Assembly (NCBI GenBank): GCA_014156375.1
Contig: RQJH01000002.1
Span: 216,331 to 280,330, forward strand
Reading direction: 5' to 3'
Source: Enterobacteriaceae bacterium 89
GTDB lineage: Bacteria; Pseudomonadota; Gammaproteobacteria; Enterobacterales; Enterobacteriaceae
Length of the DNA: 64,000 nucleotides
How positions within the stretch are numbered: the stretch's first letter is position 1; each line of letters begins with the position of its first letter. Below are positions 1 through 8,820 of this stretch, one piece after another. The notes under the pieces were generated by a model. It was not told where the DNA came from, searched no databases, and saw nothing but the letters and a program-made list of their open reading frames with translations. The position numbers and the translations under genes are program-made.

Positions 1-447
1 ATTCGCCCGCAGCTCAATATGGTCTGTTTTCTCCACCAGCGAACAGGTCAGCGGCGCAATCACCATCCGTCCTTCGTTATCCGTTTCGGCATGTGCCGCA
101 TCGTTCCAGCCCAGCACATTACGGGCATACTCAATAATCGCGTGCTGAAAACCGCCACAGGTACCAAGAAATGGAATACTGTTTTCGCGGGCGTAGCGGA
201 TAGCGGTGAATGCCCCTTCCGCATGCTGATAAGGGCTTGCCGGAACCACCCAAATCGCGTCATAGCCCACTAAATCTTCCGCGCTGTTGATGTCAGCGGT
301 GGCAATCCAGTCGTAGTCTGCGGCCACGTCGAGTACCGCTACGGCATCATCAATGGCAAGAGGAATGGCCTGATGGGCAAGCACATCGGCATTGAAGTCG
401 CCCACAAGGGCAATGCGCAGGGTCGTTTTCAGGGGAGAGTGTTCCAT
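1..447 (-). CDS. CTP synthase C-terminal-region-related glutamine amidotransferase (partial)
   Basis: The N-terminal 149 codons are visible; the reading frame runs off the left edge. The protein looks like a stand-alone class I glutamine-amidotransferase domain of the kind annotated as CTP synthase C-terminal-region-related protein. The nucleophile-elbow motif GTCGGFQH with its cysteine lies near residue 103. The usual family partner, the CTP synthase synthetase domain, is absent. The ATG is preceded by AAGGA at suitable spacing, and the gene is divergent from yeaO. Substrate unknown; the family call comes from recognising the motif, and the His/Glu residues of the triad lie outside the window. 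Confidence 0.75.
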   Translation of the reverse strand, partial: MEHSPLKTTLRIALVGDFNADVLAHQAIPLAIDDAVAVLDVAADYDWIATADINSAEDLVGYDAIWVVPASPYQHAEGAFTAIRYARENSIPFLGTCGGFQHAIIEYARNVLGWNDAAHAETDNEGRMVIAPLTCSLVEKTDHIELRAN

Positions 448-602
448 TGGGGATCCTTATGAAGACAATGAACGGGCACATAAGGAACCTCAGACTACCC
501 GGATTTTCCCCTAAGAACAATCCCCTGAAATGGCGGGGAGTGGGCGTTCCTATTCTGTCGGGAACGTACTATCCTGTTGAAAAGGCAGCAGGAGGAAAAG
601 GA

Positions 603-953
603 ATGATCCAGTGCAAACGTGTCTACGACCCGCTATCCGCCGACGATGGCTATCGCGTTCTGGTCGACAGGCTTTGGCCGCGCGGCATCCGCAAGGAGGA
701 TTTGATCTACGATGAGTGGTGCAAAACGCTCACGCCCTCTTCTGAGCTGCGTAAGGCTTTTCACAGTGAAGTGATCGATTTCGCCACATTTTGTCAGCAT
801 TACCGCGACGAGCTAAGACAGAACGTGGCTGAAGGAGAGCGGCTGGCAGAAATTGCCGGGCGGCAGACGGTCACTCTGCTGTATGCCGCTAAAAACCAGC
901 AGCAGAACCATGCGCTGGTGCTGGCAGACTGGCTGAACGGCCTTACTCCATAA
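603..953 (+). CDS. yeaO: DUF488 family protein YeaO
   Basis: A 116-residue protein of the DUF488 family, matching E. coli YeaO in length and in motifs such as VDRLWPRG near the N-terminus and a C-terminal LLYAAKN stretch. The function of the family is not established. An upstream in-frame ATG exists at 447, but the start at 603 is chosen because a strong AGGAGG lies 7 nt before it and the protein then begins exactly where the family does. It overlaps the 3' end of the convergent gene at 943 by 11 bp. In E. coli yeaO is also followed by yoaF and dgcP, which supports the identification. Confidence 0.85.
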   Translation: MIQCKRVYDPLSADDGYRVLVDRLWPRGIRKEDLIYDEWCKTLTPSSELRKAFHSEVIDFATFCQHYRDELRQNVAEGERLAEIAGRQTVTLLYAAKNQQQNHALVLADWLNGLTP

Positions 954-1248
954 TTTTTTCCAGCTCATCGGCTGGCAGCGCGTCCGGGGTTAAGGGCAGC
1001 AGATGCTCCGGACGCACAAACGCATAGCCTTCCTGCCCGTCAACGGAATGGATATTGCCCGTCACCAGCCACAACGCGCGCTGCGCCTGCTGAGGTAATT
1101 CAGTCACCACACCATTTACCGGGTTCAGCACGCGCTCGCCTGGCTGGCACAGCGCAAATAAAGAAACGGACTTCCCGATATTTGCCCGGCCGGAGGTGGT
1201 ACGGGCACCAATAATCATCGCGAGGGTGCCCGGTTTTAACTGAATCAT
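943..1248 (-). CDS. Hypothetical protein
   Basis: About 101 residues, soluble, with no signal peptide or transmembrane segment and no domain that I recognise. The N-terminal half contains a small hydrophobic and basic stretch (MIIGARTTSGRANIGKS) resembling a beta-rich fold, but no clear nucleotide-binding motif. ATG 1248 is preferred over the in-frame GTG at 1263 because GAGTGAGAG precedes it. It lies between yeaO and yoaF, a position without an equivalent that I know in E. coli K-12. Function unknown. Confidence 0.6.
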   Translation of the reverse strand: MIQLKPGTLAMIIGARTTSGRANIGKSVSLFALCQPGERVLNPVNGVVTELPQQAQRALWLVTGNIHSVDGQEGYAFVRPEHLLPLTPDALPADELEKIME

Positions 1249-1316
1249 GCTGCTCTCACTCACACTGAAATTAAGATTAATCTTAAGTCCAGTTTATCCT
1301 GGAGAGCCGGGGACTG

Positions 1317-1559
1317 TCACGACTGGGAATGATCCCGGCGAAATAATGTCCATTCGTCGATAGTCTCACCGCCCGGTAATTTGCAGTCAGCACGCTCGCC
1401 CTGTGCAGTTTTCACCGTCACCCGGGTTCCGCCTTTTTGCTGGCAATACACTGCAGCAGGGTTCGCCATGCCTATATTTGGCGGCGGCGGTGCATCATTT
1501 TGCTGTGCTGCGCACCCGGCCAACAGCAGCGGGAGCATTATTCCGGCATATTTCTTCAC
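1317..1559 (-). CDS. yoaF: DUF333 lipoprotein YoaF
   Basis: An 80-residue lipoprotein with a signal peptide ending in the lipobox LLAGC, followed by a proline-rich spacer and a DUF333 domain containing YCQQKGGT and the conserved LPGGETIDEW. Length and motifs match E. coli YoaF. DUF333 proteins are often labelled putative hemolysin, without solid functional evidence. It is predicted to be anchored in the outer membrane through its N-terminal cysteine. It lies divergent from dgcP, as in E. coli. Confidence 0.85.
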   Translation of the reverse strand: MKKYAGIMLPLLLAGCAAQQNDAPPPPNIGMANPAAVYCQQKGGTRVTVKTAQGERADCKLPGGETIDEWTLFRRDHSQS

Positions 1560-1690
1560 AGTACGTCCTTAGAGAAGTGGTTTGGCTTTAATCTCCACTA
1601 TTTCTTCATTTTCACTGCACTTTTGCAAATTAAATTCAGAGTGTTCTCGCAATGACCAGAGAACAGATCATTCCATAATCAATGAGTTTT

Positions 1691-1718
1691 CCCCGCCTTC
1701 CCCGGCGGGGCTTTTTTT
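1691..1718 (+). terminator. Orphan rho-independent terminator upstream of dgcP
   Basis: CCCCGCC/GGCGGGG arms with a 6-nt loop are followed by seven Ts on the plus strand. No plus-strand gene ends nearby; yeaO ends more than 700 bp away. It therefore ends either an unannotated short RNA or a dgcP leader transcript. Confidence 0.75.
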
Positions 1719-1852
1719 ACCTCAATATTCATCGCATTCTCGCCCATTCGATGTATAAAATTTGATGTATTCATGGTTTACTATGGAGATATAGCCGATC
1801 TTTTCAGCGTAGCGTGCAGCTCGTTCTCATCATTGCACGGGAGTTTCAGGTC

Positions 1853-2860
1853 ATGTCAGATATTATTCTTGCCCGCGTATCGCAAACCCTCGCGACAGAA
1901 CAATCACTCGAAAGCCTTGTGCGTCAACTGCTTGAGATGCTCGAGCTGGTCACGCATATGGAGTCGACCTACCTGACCCGGGTGGATAACAGCACTCGCC
2001 TGCAGCACGTGGTGTATGCCCGTAATACCGGCGACATGCAGATCCCGGAAGGCCATTCCCTGCCCTGGGAAAATTCACTTTGTAAGCGCGCCGTCGACGA
2101 AGACCGCCTGTTCAGCAACGACGTCGACACCCGCTGGGCCGAATGTGAAGCGGCACAGGCGATTGGCATTAAAACCTTTTTCACCACGCCGGTGCATCTT
2201 GCCGATGGCTCATTCTACGGCACGCTGTGCGCCTCCAGCCGCGAGCGGCACAGTTTCAATATCAACAGTGAACACGTGCTGGATTTGTTCGCCAGCCTGA
2301 TTGCCCGTTATATCGAAAAAGAGTCACTGGTGGCGCAGCTGCGGGAAGCGAACGCCGCGCTGGTAGCCTATTCCTATACCGATGAGCTGACGGGTCTGGC
2401 GAACCGCCGCGCCGTGTATGAACAACTGGATGCGCTTTTTAACGACGCGCGCCAACACCAGTCGAGAGTGCTGGTGGCCTTTATCGATCTTGATGACTTC
2501 AAAGAGATCAACGATGTGCACGGCCATCAGGCGGGCGACGAGTTTTTAATTCAGGTAGGTCAGCGTTTGGGTTCGGTGATGAGCCACGATGATATTGTTG
2601 GCCGCCTGGGCGGTGATGAGTTTCTGGTCGCCTGCGAAATCTCCACCGGGATACAGAAAGCGGCATTTCTGGAACAGCTTTACCGACAGATTAAAGGTCA
2701 TTACCAGCTGGGCGATCATCATCTGCATTATCCCGGTGCCAGCATCGGCATTATTGATGCAGACCCGAGAGCGATGGATGCCGAAAGCGCCATTCAGGCG
2801 GCAGATGCCGCCATGTATCTCGATAAAAAAGCGCGTCAGAGAGTCAGCGTCGCCTCGTAG
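1853..2860 (+). CDS. dgcP: GAF-GGDEF diguanylate cyclase DgcP (YeaP)
   Basis: A 335-residue cytoplasmic diguanylate cyclase that makes cyclic di-GMP from two GTP. An N-terminal GAF domain (about residues 20-160) precedes a GGDEF domain (about 170-330) with intact active-site motif RLGGDEF and an FIDLDDFK metal-binding segment. It closely resembles E. coli DgcP/YeaP in length, in its N-terminus beginning MSDIILARVSQ, and in synteny with yeaO-yoaF. The longer frame from 1814 is rejected because family homology begins at 1853. Its 3' end overlaps the convergent cyclase gene by 25 bp. Confidence 0.9.
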   Translation: MSDIILARVSQTLATEQSLESLVRQLLEMLELVTHMESTYLTRVDNSTRLQHVVYARNTGDMQIPEGHSLPWENSLCKRAVDEDRLFSNDVDTRWAECEAAQAIGIKTFFTTPVHLADGSFYGTLCASSRERHSFNINSEHVLDLFASLIARYIEKESLVAQLREANAALVAYSYTDELTGLANRRAVYEQLDALFNDARQHQSRVLVAFIDLDDFKEINDVHGHQAGDEFLIQVGQRLGSVMSHDDIVGRLGGDEFLVACEISTGIQKAAFLEQLYRQIKGHYQLGDHHLHYPGASIGIIDADPRAMDAESAIQAADAAMYLDKKARQRVSVAS

Positions 2861-4320
2861 CGCGCCTGCTTCATCCGGTACATATCGGCATCGGCCTGCT
2901 GCAGGGCCGTGTCTAAATCTTCCTGGAACTCCGCCACGCCCCAGGATACCGACAGCGGCACGCTTTCGCCATTCACCAGAAACGCCTGTGAAGCGAGATC
3001 TTTCGCAATCCGGGCAATCACAATCTTCGCCACCTCAACCGGGGCATCTTTCAGCAGGATCACAAATTCGTCCCCGCCCGTGCGGATCACCACATCTTTC
3101 CCGCGCACGTTAGACATCATGCTGTGCGCGATGATTTGCAGTGCCCTGTCTCCCGCCAGATGTCCCCAGGTATCGTTAATCGACTTAAATTTGTTGCAGT
3201 CCATCAGGATCGCTACGGAAAATTCAGCTTTTCGCTCGCGAATAAAATCGAGAATTTTGCGCGTGAAGCAGCCAGTCAGTGGATCGCTATAAACCTTAAT
3301 ATCATAAAGGTTTAAGCGGCGGCGAAGCCCCAGCGCCAGCAAAAGAAAAACGAATGGCGCGAGGATGATTGCGATCCACGCCGACGAGTCCCGGATAACA
3401 AACAGATAGACCGGCAGCGAGTAACGTAGCTGATATTTATCCGACAGGCTAAGCGTATCGACATCATTCATCCAGAAGCAGGTCTGGGTCAGACAGAGCG
3501 ATTTTCGCGTCGGCGTGTTAACAATATCAACCATCAACGCCGCAGGGATATTGCCATCAAAGGCGTTCAACAGCGTCTCACGTAATTCACTGAGTGAGTG
3601 ATCGTACAGCAAATAGCCAACAATCCGGTCGCTCACTTCGGCACCGGATAAATCATAGATATAGCTGACCACGCTATAGGCCGTTTCGCCGGTGATTTTG
3701 TCCGTATAAAAATTGGTGAAGCTGTCCGCTTTCTGTCTGATATCTTTGCTTAGCAGGCGATTATAGAACGACTCCGGCGCCTTGAAAAAATCCTCCTGGT
3801 CGCTCGCCATTTGCGAATCCGAAAAATTAAATACCTTCGAGTCCGTGGGCATAAACCAGTAAAACCAGGAAGCATCATGAGCGATTATGTAGCGATGAGC
3901 ATCAAAACGCCCGGGATTGAGCGCATTGATTTTATTGCGGATAAATTCAGCGGCGGAGAACATGCAGCTCGCATTTAAATCCTGAGTCCTGGCGATAAGC
4001 GTCCCGGTTTGCGGATCGAGATGACCGTTATCGCCGTTAATGGCCCAGGCGTTGTCGCCGCGGGGTTTAAATCCAGATAACCCGCCGCATTCGCTGGTGC
4101 CACGGATCTGCTGATAGCGCATTCCTGTGGCATCGGCTATCAGTTCATTATCGTTAAACACCGTCGTCATTTGCGTGACCAGGGAGTTCATCCCCTCGTT
4201 GACATCGGTCATCCGCTTTTGATGAGCGAATAAAACATAGAGGGTCACGGATAACAGCGTGATCACTGCTGAAATCAGCAGAGCCTGGCGTTTCCTGAGC
4301 GCATCCTGGACATTCTTCAC
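2836..4320 (-). CDS. Membrane-bound sensor diguanylate cyclase
   Basis: A 494-residue inner-membrane diguanylate cyclase. One transmembrane helix near residues 13-32 and a second near 315-333 enclose a periplasmic sensor region of about 280 residues containing several cysteines. The C-terminal GGDEF domain has an intact RTGGDEF motif and the DCNKFK metal site, so catalysis should be retained. The periplasmic region is not one that I can assign to a named E. coli cyclase. It is convergent with dgcP, with overlapping 3' ends. Confidence 0.8.
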   Translation of the reverse strand: MKNVQDALRKRQALLISAVITLLSVTLYVLFAHQKRMTDVNEGMNSLVTQMTTVFNDNELIADATGMRYQQIRGTSECGGLSGFKPRGDNAWAINGDNGHLDPQTGTLIARTQDLNASCMFSAAEFIRNKINALNPGRFDAHRYIIAHDASWFYWFMPTDSKVFNFSDSQMASDQEDFFKAPESFYNRLLSKDIRQKADSFTNFYTDKITGETAYSVVSYIYDLSGAEVSDRIVGYLLYDHSLSELRETLLNAFDGNIPAALMVDIVNTPTRKSLCLTQTCFWMNDVDTLSLSDKYQLRYSLPVYLFVIRDSSAWIAIILAPFVFLLLALGLRRRLNLYDIKVYSDPLTGCFTRKILDFIRERKAEFSVAILMDCNKFKSINDTWGHLAGDRALQIIAHSMMSNVRGKDVVIRTGGDEFVILLKDAPVEVAKIVIARIAKDLASQAFLVNGESVPLSVSWGVAEFQEDLDTALQQADADMYRMKQARYEATLTL

Positions 4321-4408
4321 AACTGCACCACTGACAAAGATAACCTTAAATAAACCGGTACAATTTAACGGAGATCGGGCCAGTTTGCTATCAGGTCAGC
4401 CTACGCAG

Positions 4409-4669
4409 TTAAGACGACTTCTCCGTATCACGGAAAATAAACCGCAGAGGGATCGCGCAAAGCAGGGTAAACACGGTGCTGTAGACGACAATCCGCGCCC
4501 CTTCTATCAACAGCATTGAGGTTGGCCAACTACTGTATTGTAACTCCTCGTCGGACACAGGATTGCCCAGTGTCACATGGCTGACTACCAGCAAAGCAAT
4601 GACAAAAATGCTGATAACGGCCAAAAGAAAACCCTTTCTTTTCTTAGTGTTGAACTGTTCTCGTGCCAC
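4409..4669 (-). CDS. Small inner-membrane protein, two TM helices
   Basis: 86 residues with a basic N-terminus (KKRKG), a hydrophobic helix near residues 13-31, a polar loop, and a second helix near 52-75. The predicted topology is a hairpin with both ends in the cytoplasm. GGGAGGG precedes the ATG. No family recognised. It lies just upstream of, and in the same direction as, the sensor cyclase, about 90 bp away, so co-transcription is possible. Confidence 0.6.
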   Translation of the reverse strand: MAREQFNTKKRKGFLLAVISIFVIALLVVSHVTLGNPVSDEELQYSSWPTSMLLIEGARIVVYSTVFTLLCAIPLRFIFRDTEKSS

Positions 4670-4887
4670 GCTGCCCTCCCTGACTCATCTTCTTCTACTT
4701 TTAACATTAAAGTAACCAGACAGATATGACTTTATGCTGCCAGTCTGCCGTTGGACGATTTTTTAACCTGGTCGGTCACTCTCTCCCGACCCTGAGCCAC
4801 CACTACGGTGGCTATGATTTATACTAAATTGCTGCGCCCCCATTTTTTAGCCTGGGGTCAGACGCTCTCTCACTAAGGAGGTACCTG

Positions 4888-5340
4888 ATGGGACTTTTAA
4901 GCTTTGTTAAAGAAGCAGGTGAAAAACTTTGGGACTCAGTGACCGGCCATAATGGCGCTGAGCAGAGTAAAAAGCTTGAAACGCACGTGAACGATTTAGG
5001 CATTCCAGGGGCCGAAAATATCAAAGTGGACGTGGCGGATGATGGAACCGCGACGGTGTCCGGTGACGGACTGAGCCAGGAGGCGAAAGAGAAAATCCTG
5101 GTGGCAATAGGCAACGTCGCAGGGATCTCCCAGGTCAACGACAGCATGGCTACCGCGCAGCCTGGAGAAGAAAGCCGCTACTACACTGTCAAATCTGGCG
5201 ATACGCTAAGCGCGATCTCAAAAACCGAGTACGGCACCCCCAACAAGTACCAACGTATTTTCGAAGCCAATAAACCTATGCTCAAACATCCTGACAAAAT
5301 CTATCCCGGTCAGGTGTTGATTATCCCTAACAAACCTTGA
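4888..5340 (+). CDS. kbp: BON-LysM protein, Kbp (YgaU)-like
   Basis: 150 residues with an N-terminal amphipathic segment, a BON domain (about 30-90) and a C-terminal LysM domain (about 98-148) beginning [15 protein letters not shown]. This is the architecture and approximate length of E. coli Kbp/YgaU, a cytoplasmic potassium-binding protein. Identity to E. coli Kbp looks partial, and a second copy elsewhere in this genome cannot be excluded, so the symbol is provisional. A strong AAGGAGG precedes the ATG. The YidB-like gene follows after 11 bp, indicating an operon. Confidence 0.8.
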   Translation: MGLLSFVKEAGEKLWDSVTGHNGAEQSKKLETHVNDLGIPGAENIKVDVADDGTATVSGDGLSQEAKEKILVAIGNVAGISQVNDSMATAQPGEESRYYTVKSGDTLSAISKTEYGTPNKYQRIFEANKPMLKHPDKIYPGQVLIIPNKP

Positions 5341-5351
5341 GGTATTGAAAG

Positions 5352-5747
5352 ATGAGCCTATTCGATCAGGTTGCAGGTATGTTTGGCGGTCAGGAGGGGA
5401 AAGCCGGTACCTACACGGCTATCCTGGCCTGGATTGAAGAACAGGGCGGGATTTCAGCGCTGATGGAAAAATTCCAGCAGGGCGGACTGGGTTCGGTAAT
5501 TGAGTCCTGGGTCAGCAACGGCAGTAATCAACCCGTCTCGCCTGAAGCCATCACCAGCGCGCTGGGATCTCCTGCGATAGCCGATCTGGCAGCGAAATTA
5601 GGCATTGACCCGCAGGCCGCCTCAAACCTTATCGCTGAACATTTGCCGAAAGTTGTCGATACGCTCTCCCCCGACGGCCAGGTTAACGATCAGCAGGATC
5701 TGCTGTCGGAAGGGCCTGGGCTGCTGAAAGGGAAACTGTTTAGCTAA
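5352..5747 (+). CDS. yidB: DUF937/YidB family protein
   Basis: 131 residues, matching E. coli YidB throughout: an N-terminal MSLFDQVAG, a central WIEEQGGI..L..K.Q.GGLG segment, a helical ALGSPAIADLAAKLG region, and the C-terminal LLKGKLF. Function of the family is not established. It is co-directional with the LysM protein and followed by a strong terminator, so the pair forms a bicistronic unit. Confidence 0.8.
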   Translation: MSLFDQVAGMFGGQEGKAGTYTAILAWIEEQGGISALMEKFQQGGLGSVIESWVSNGSNQPVSPEAITSALGSPAIADLAAKLGIDPQAASNLIAEHLPKVVDTLSPDGQVNDQQDLLSEGPGLLKGKLFS

Positions 5748-5767
5748 TTTCTGTTAAGTTTTTGTGT

Positions 5768-5794
5768 AAAACAGGAACCTAAGGTTCCTGTTTT
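5768..5794 (+). terminator. Rho-independent terminator after yidB-like gene
   Basis: A perfect 13-bp inverted repeat (AAAACAGGAACCT and its complement with a 1-nt centre) whose right arm ends in a T run. It closes the kbp-yidB unit. Confidence 0.85.
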
Positions 5795-5862
5795 CTTGTC
5801 ATTTTCATTCGACGTGATGGCAGACAGCTCAATCTCTTAGAAAAGTAAAAAAGAACAGGACT

Positions 5863-7419
5863 TTGGCAGTCATTTCCCATACAATGCCGCCAAAAATTTT
5901 AACAGGGACGATTCTGGTGAGTGCGAGATTTCTTTGCTGCTATTTTCTTTCTATTCTTTTTTCCTCATTTGCTATTAACTACTCTTTTGGATACGGTGGC
6001 GCAAAAGGACTTGATATAGTATTTGTCGCCTTAATATTGATCGCAGTCTCACTTTATCCTAAATTACAGAAACTGTTTCTGACACCCGTTTTATTATTGC
6101 TGGCCATTTATTTCCCTGTCGGCTACCTGTATGGACAGCCCTCTCTTGCCATCACCGCGTCACTTTTGCAGACTAACCATCGTGAGTCGATTGAGTTTTT
6201 TAAGTCAATGCCATTGTATAGTTACGCGCTTCCGGCCATCATTGCTTTGGCATTTTACTTATTGAGCAAGTTCACCTGGGAAGTACATGCAAAACCTACC
6301 ACCAAAAAAGCTTACATGCTGGTGTTAGTCATTTTCATCAGTGCGCTGGGTGTGCGTGGTAAGCTTGAAAATATAAAAGCCGTAAATTTCTTCACCAGCA
6401 TTGCTAACTCATTCAGTGCTTATTCACAGCAAATTGAGCAATTGAATTCCGGAAACAGCAATGCTCAATGGAACATTGCTTATGATAATAATAAAAAAGA
6501 GAATATTGTTATTATTATTGGTGAAAGTATGCGGGCAGACTACATGTCTGTTTTCGGCTACCTCCTACCAACAACCCCATTTCTGGACACGGTGAAGGGC
6601 ACATTCTACAGAAACTATATTTCTACAGCCTCCAACACATTTCTTTCATTACCAAGAACTCTGGCATTAAGCTCCGGCAGCCAAGTTGATATGTCGTACA
6701 ATGTCGTCAACCTGGCAAAGCAGGCTGGATTTGAAACATTCTGGCTTTCCAATCAAGGAATGTTAGGGGATTTCGACTTACCTACATCCAGGATCTCCAC
6801 CTACAGCGATCGCCAGAACTTCCTGAAAAAGGGCGACTTCGAGTCACTGAATACGGATGATAACGAGCTGCTGCCACTCCTGAAAAATGCCTTATCAACT
6901 CCCGGTAGCCAACATAAACTCGTCGTGATGCATATTATGGGTTCTCACCCTCAGTTCAGCGATCGACTGAATGGAGAAAAGCCGACTTTCTCCAACCCTA
7001 ACCATGATATTGCGAGCTATATTTCCACCTACCGAAAAACCGATAGTTTTATCAAAAGTACCTATGAGATGCTCACTCGCAGAAATGAGCCTTTTAAACT
7101 CATTTATTTTTCAGATCATGGACTGTCAAAAAGAGACATCAACGGTACATTTTATCTCCGCCATGGCTCAGATATGAAACAAAACTATCATGTGCCTTTG
7201 CTGGTTCTGTCCGATACCGACACCAGTAGACAATTTATTGACACTCCCAAAAGTGCCTATGATTTTATTTCATTTTTCGCTGAGGAAGCAGGGATACAAG
7301 TACTAGAGCCAAAGCTTAATCGTTGGGATGAGAACGCTGGCGAAATGAGAGTCTTTAACGGTAATGATATGGTGCCATATAGTGATTTAGGGGATGAGCC
7401 AGCCGTTACCCTGCAATAA
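5863..7419 (+). CDS. Phosphoethanolamine transferase family membrane enzyme
   Basis: About 500-518 residues. Five N-terminal transmembrane helices (within about residues 15-175) precede a periplasmic alkaline-phosphatase-fold sulfatase domain. The nucleophile region reads IIIGESMRADYMSVFGY, and distal metal ligands are visible as FSDHG and RHGSD. This is the EptA/CptA/OpgE-type architecture, which moves phosphoethanolamine from phosphatidylethanolamine to a cell-envelope acceptor. Here Ser occupies the position that is Thr in EptA. The acceptor (lipid A, core sugar or glucan) cannot be deduced. The start is uncertain: TTG 5863, ATG 5884, or GTG 5917 with AGGGA before it. Confidence 0.8.
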   Translation: MAVISHTMPPKILTGTILVSARFLCCYFLSILFSSFAINYSFGYGGAKGLDIVFVALILIAVSLYPKLQKLFLTPVLLLLAIYFPVGYLYGQPSLAITASLLQTNHRESIEFFKSMPLYSYALPAIIALAFYLLSKFTWEVHAKPTTKKAYMLVLVIFISALGVRGKLENIKAVNFFTSIANSFSAYSQQIEQLNSGNSNAQWNIAYDNNKKENIVIIIGESMRADYMSVFGYLLPTTPFLDTVKGTFYRNYISTASNTFLSLPRTLALSSGSQVDMSYNVVNLAKQAGFETFWLSNQGMLGDFDLPTSRISTYSDRQNFLKKGDFESLNTDDNELLPLLKNALSTPGSQHKLVVMHIMGSHPQFSDRLNGEKPTFSNPNHDIASYISTYRKTDSFIKSTYEMLTRRNEPFKLIYFSDHGLSKRDINGTFYLRHGSDMKQNYHVPLLVLSDTDTSRQFIDTPKSAYDFISFFAEEAGIQVLEPKLNRWDENAGEMRVFNGNDMVPYSDLGDEPAVTLQ

Positions 7420-7464
7420 GCATTGCACGGGTGGTTTGAATAGCAAGCCGGCGGCAAGCTCAAT

Positions 7465-7496
7465 AAAAAAACGGAAACCCTCGGGCTTCCGTTTTT
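7465..7496. terminator. Bidirectional terminator
   Basis: AAACGGAA...TTCCGTTT hairpin with an A run on the left and a T run on the right. It ends the phosphoethanolamine transferase gene and may also serve the minus-strand DUF1471 gene. Confidence 0.8.
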
Positions 7497-7555
7497 CACA
7501 TCCGTCATCCTGGTCACAAGCTCATCCGGATGTTTGTGGATGAGTGACTTTTGGC

Positions 7556-7837
7556 TTAGCGAAATACCTCCGCATTACCCATCCATAAGCTGGAGTCACC
7601 CGCTGTATTTAGCGCAACAACCCTGAGTTTACTACCGCCCAGCTCTGCGCTCTTCTCCTGCAATTTGCGTACGGCATCATCCGAACTGCCCCTTACACCG
7701 CTGATCGACACAGTGCCAATCTTCACTTCTTTAGCGGCCATCTGGCTGCTTATCACTTCGGGTTTTTCGGCGGAGAATGCGGCCGTGGAGACTAACAGGC
7801 ACAGAGCCGTAAAGACTGACGAGACTAATTTCTTCAT
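7556..7837 (-). CDS. DUF1471 (YdgH/BhsA/McbA) periplasmic protein
   Basis: 93 residues: a signal peptide cleaved after about residue 22 (AAFSA) and a DUF1471 domain with the family pattern IGTVSISGVRGSSDDA and a closing GNAEVFR. Members such as BhsA and McbA are small periplasmic stress- and biofilm-related proteins; the exact role here is unknown. ATG 7837 is chosen over the upstream in-frame ATG because AAGGAAA precedes it and the signal peptide begins MKKLVSS. Confidence 0.8.
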   Translation of the reverse strand: MKKLVSSVFTALCLLVSTAAFSAEKPEVISSQMAAKEVKIGTVSISGVRGSSDDAVRKLQEKSAELGGSKLRVVALNTAGDSSLWMGNAEVFR

Positions 7838-8116
7838 GTTGAACTTTCCTTTTCGCTGTTGGATAGCAGGATTATTCACGTTTTTCAAAGAGTAAACGTC
7901 AGTCAGCGGAAAGGATGGTTAAAGATTAGTGGGAAATTGAGGAGAGAATATTACAGAATGCTGCACTCTTTCAGTCTCCCGCCTGAATGCCTACCGCCGC
8001 CACGGCGGTATCAGCCACATTTATAGCTGTAAAAGACACAACTCCGGGCTAAGCATTTTCCCCCTGGCGCCGTGCGCTACTATGGCCGCGAAATTGCTTT
8101 CAGGAGTCACTGTCAC

Positions 8117-8209
8117 ATGATGAGCCCTATCGATCTTCTTCTGCCGGATAAATTCCACCACGCCAACAACATTCCGCTTCTGTTAACCGGAACAGGAGCC
8201 TGCCAATGA
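8117..8209 (+). CDS. 30-codon leader ORF coupled to the LuxR-type gene
   Basis: A short reading frame (MMSPIDLLLPDKF...) with AGGAG 8-11 nt before its tandem ATG codons. Its TGA stop overlaps the ATG of the following regulator (ATGA), a layout typical of translational coupling. The product resembles nothing that I know. It was found by direct reading and may be a leader peptide controlling the regulator, or chance. Confidence 0.4.
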   Translation: MMSPIDLLLPDKFHHANNIPLLLTGTGACQ

Positions 8210-8736
8210 TTTTCGTCGTAACGAAAGACGCCTTTCTCTTCCAGGGAATAACGCAGCTGCTGAACGATGAGCCGTTCACCTACCTCAGCGCGGTTTCCGA
8301 ACTCGGCCACCACACGCTGGATGCCTCATCGAGAGTCATTATTGATGTGTTTCATAACAACGTCATCAATGATGATTCATTGCAGGTTTTAACCTCTCTG
8401 CAGGTCAGCAGCATTATTATCCTTGCGCCTTTTCACATCAGTAAAATAAAAAGCGTGTCGCCGCTGTATTTCGTTAGCCGAAAGATCCCCATTAACCGCT
8501 GGCAGGCGCTGTTAACCAACCGCTTTGCTGCCTATCAAAAACCCAGGATCGGGTTTTCACACAACCAGTTCAAAATAGTCAGCCATCTCTTACACCAGCA
8601 GGATCCGAACGAGATTACCTCGGCGCTGAATATTTCACGGCAAACGCTGCGCAGCCAGAAATTTAACATCATGCTGAAGTTAAGACTCCGCAGAATGAGC
8701 GACATCGTGACGCTCAACATCTCGCCCTACTTCTAG
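8206..8736 (+). CDS. LuxR-type HTH regulator
   Basis: 176 residues. The N-terminal part (1-110) resembles a degenerate receiver-like or effector domain. The C-terminal part (about 118-172) is a LuxR-type helix-turn-helix with the pattern NEITSALNISRQTLRSQKFNIMLKL in two segments. The conserved phospho-acceptor aspartate of response regulators is not evident, so phosphorylation control is unlikely. It lies 85 bp upstream of the RND pump gene in the same direction and may regulate it, but this is inference from position only. Confidence 0.65.
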   Translation: MIFVVTKDAFLFQGITQLLNDEPFTYLSAVSELGHHTLDASSRVIIDVFHNNVINDDSLQVLTSLQVSSIIILAPFHISKIKSVSPLYFVSRKIPINRWQALLTNRFAAYQKPRIGFSHNQFKIVSHLLHQQDPNEITSALNISRQTLRSQKFNIMLKLRLRRMSDIVTLNISPYF

Positions 8737-8820
8737 AACGTGTCGGCCCTTCACCCTTACCCGCTCTGCCCGGCGGGCCCTTTGCATTAATTGTCAACGC
8801 TGTTACCGGAGTCGCCTTCT

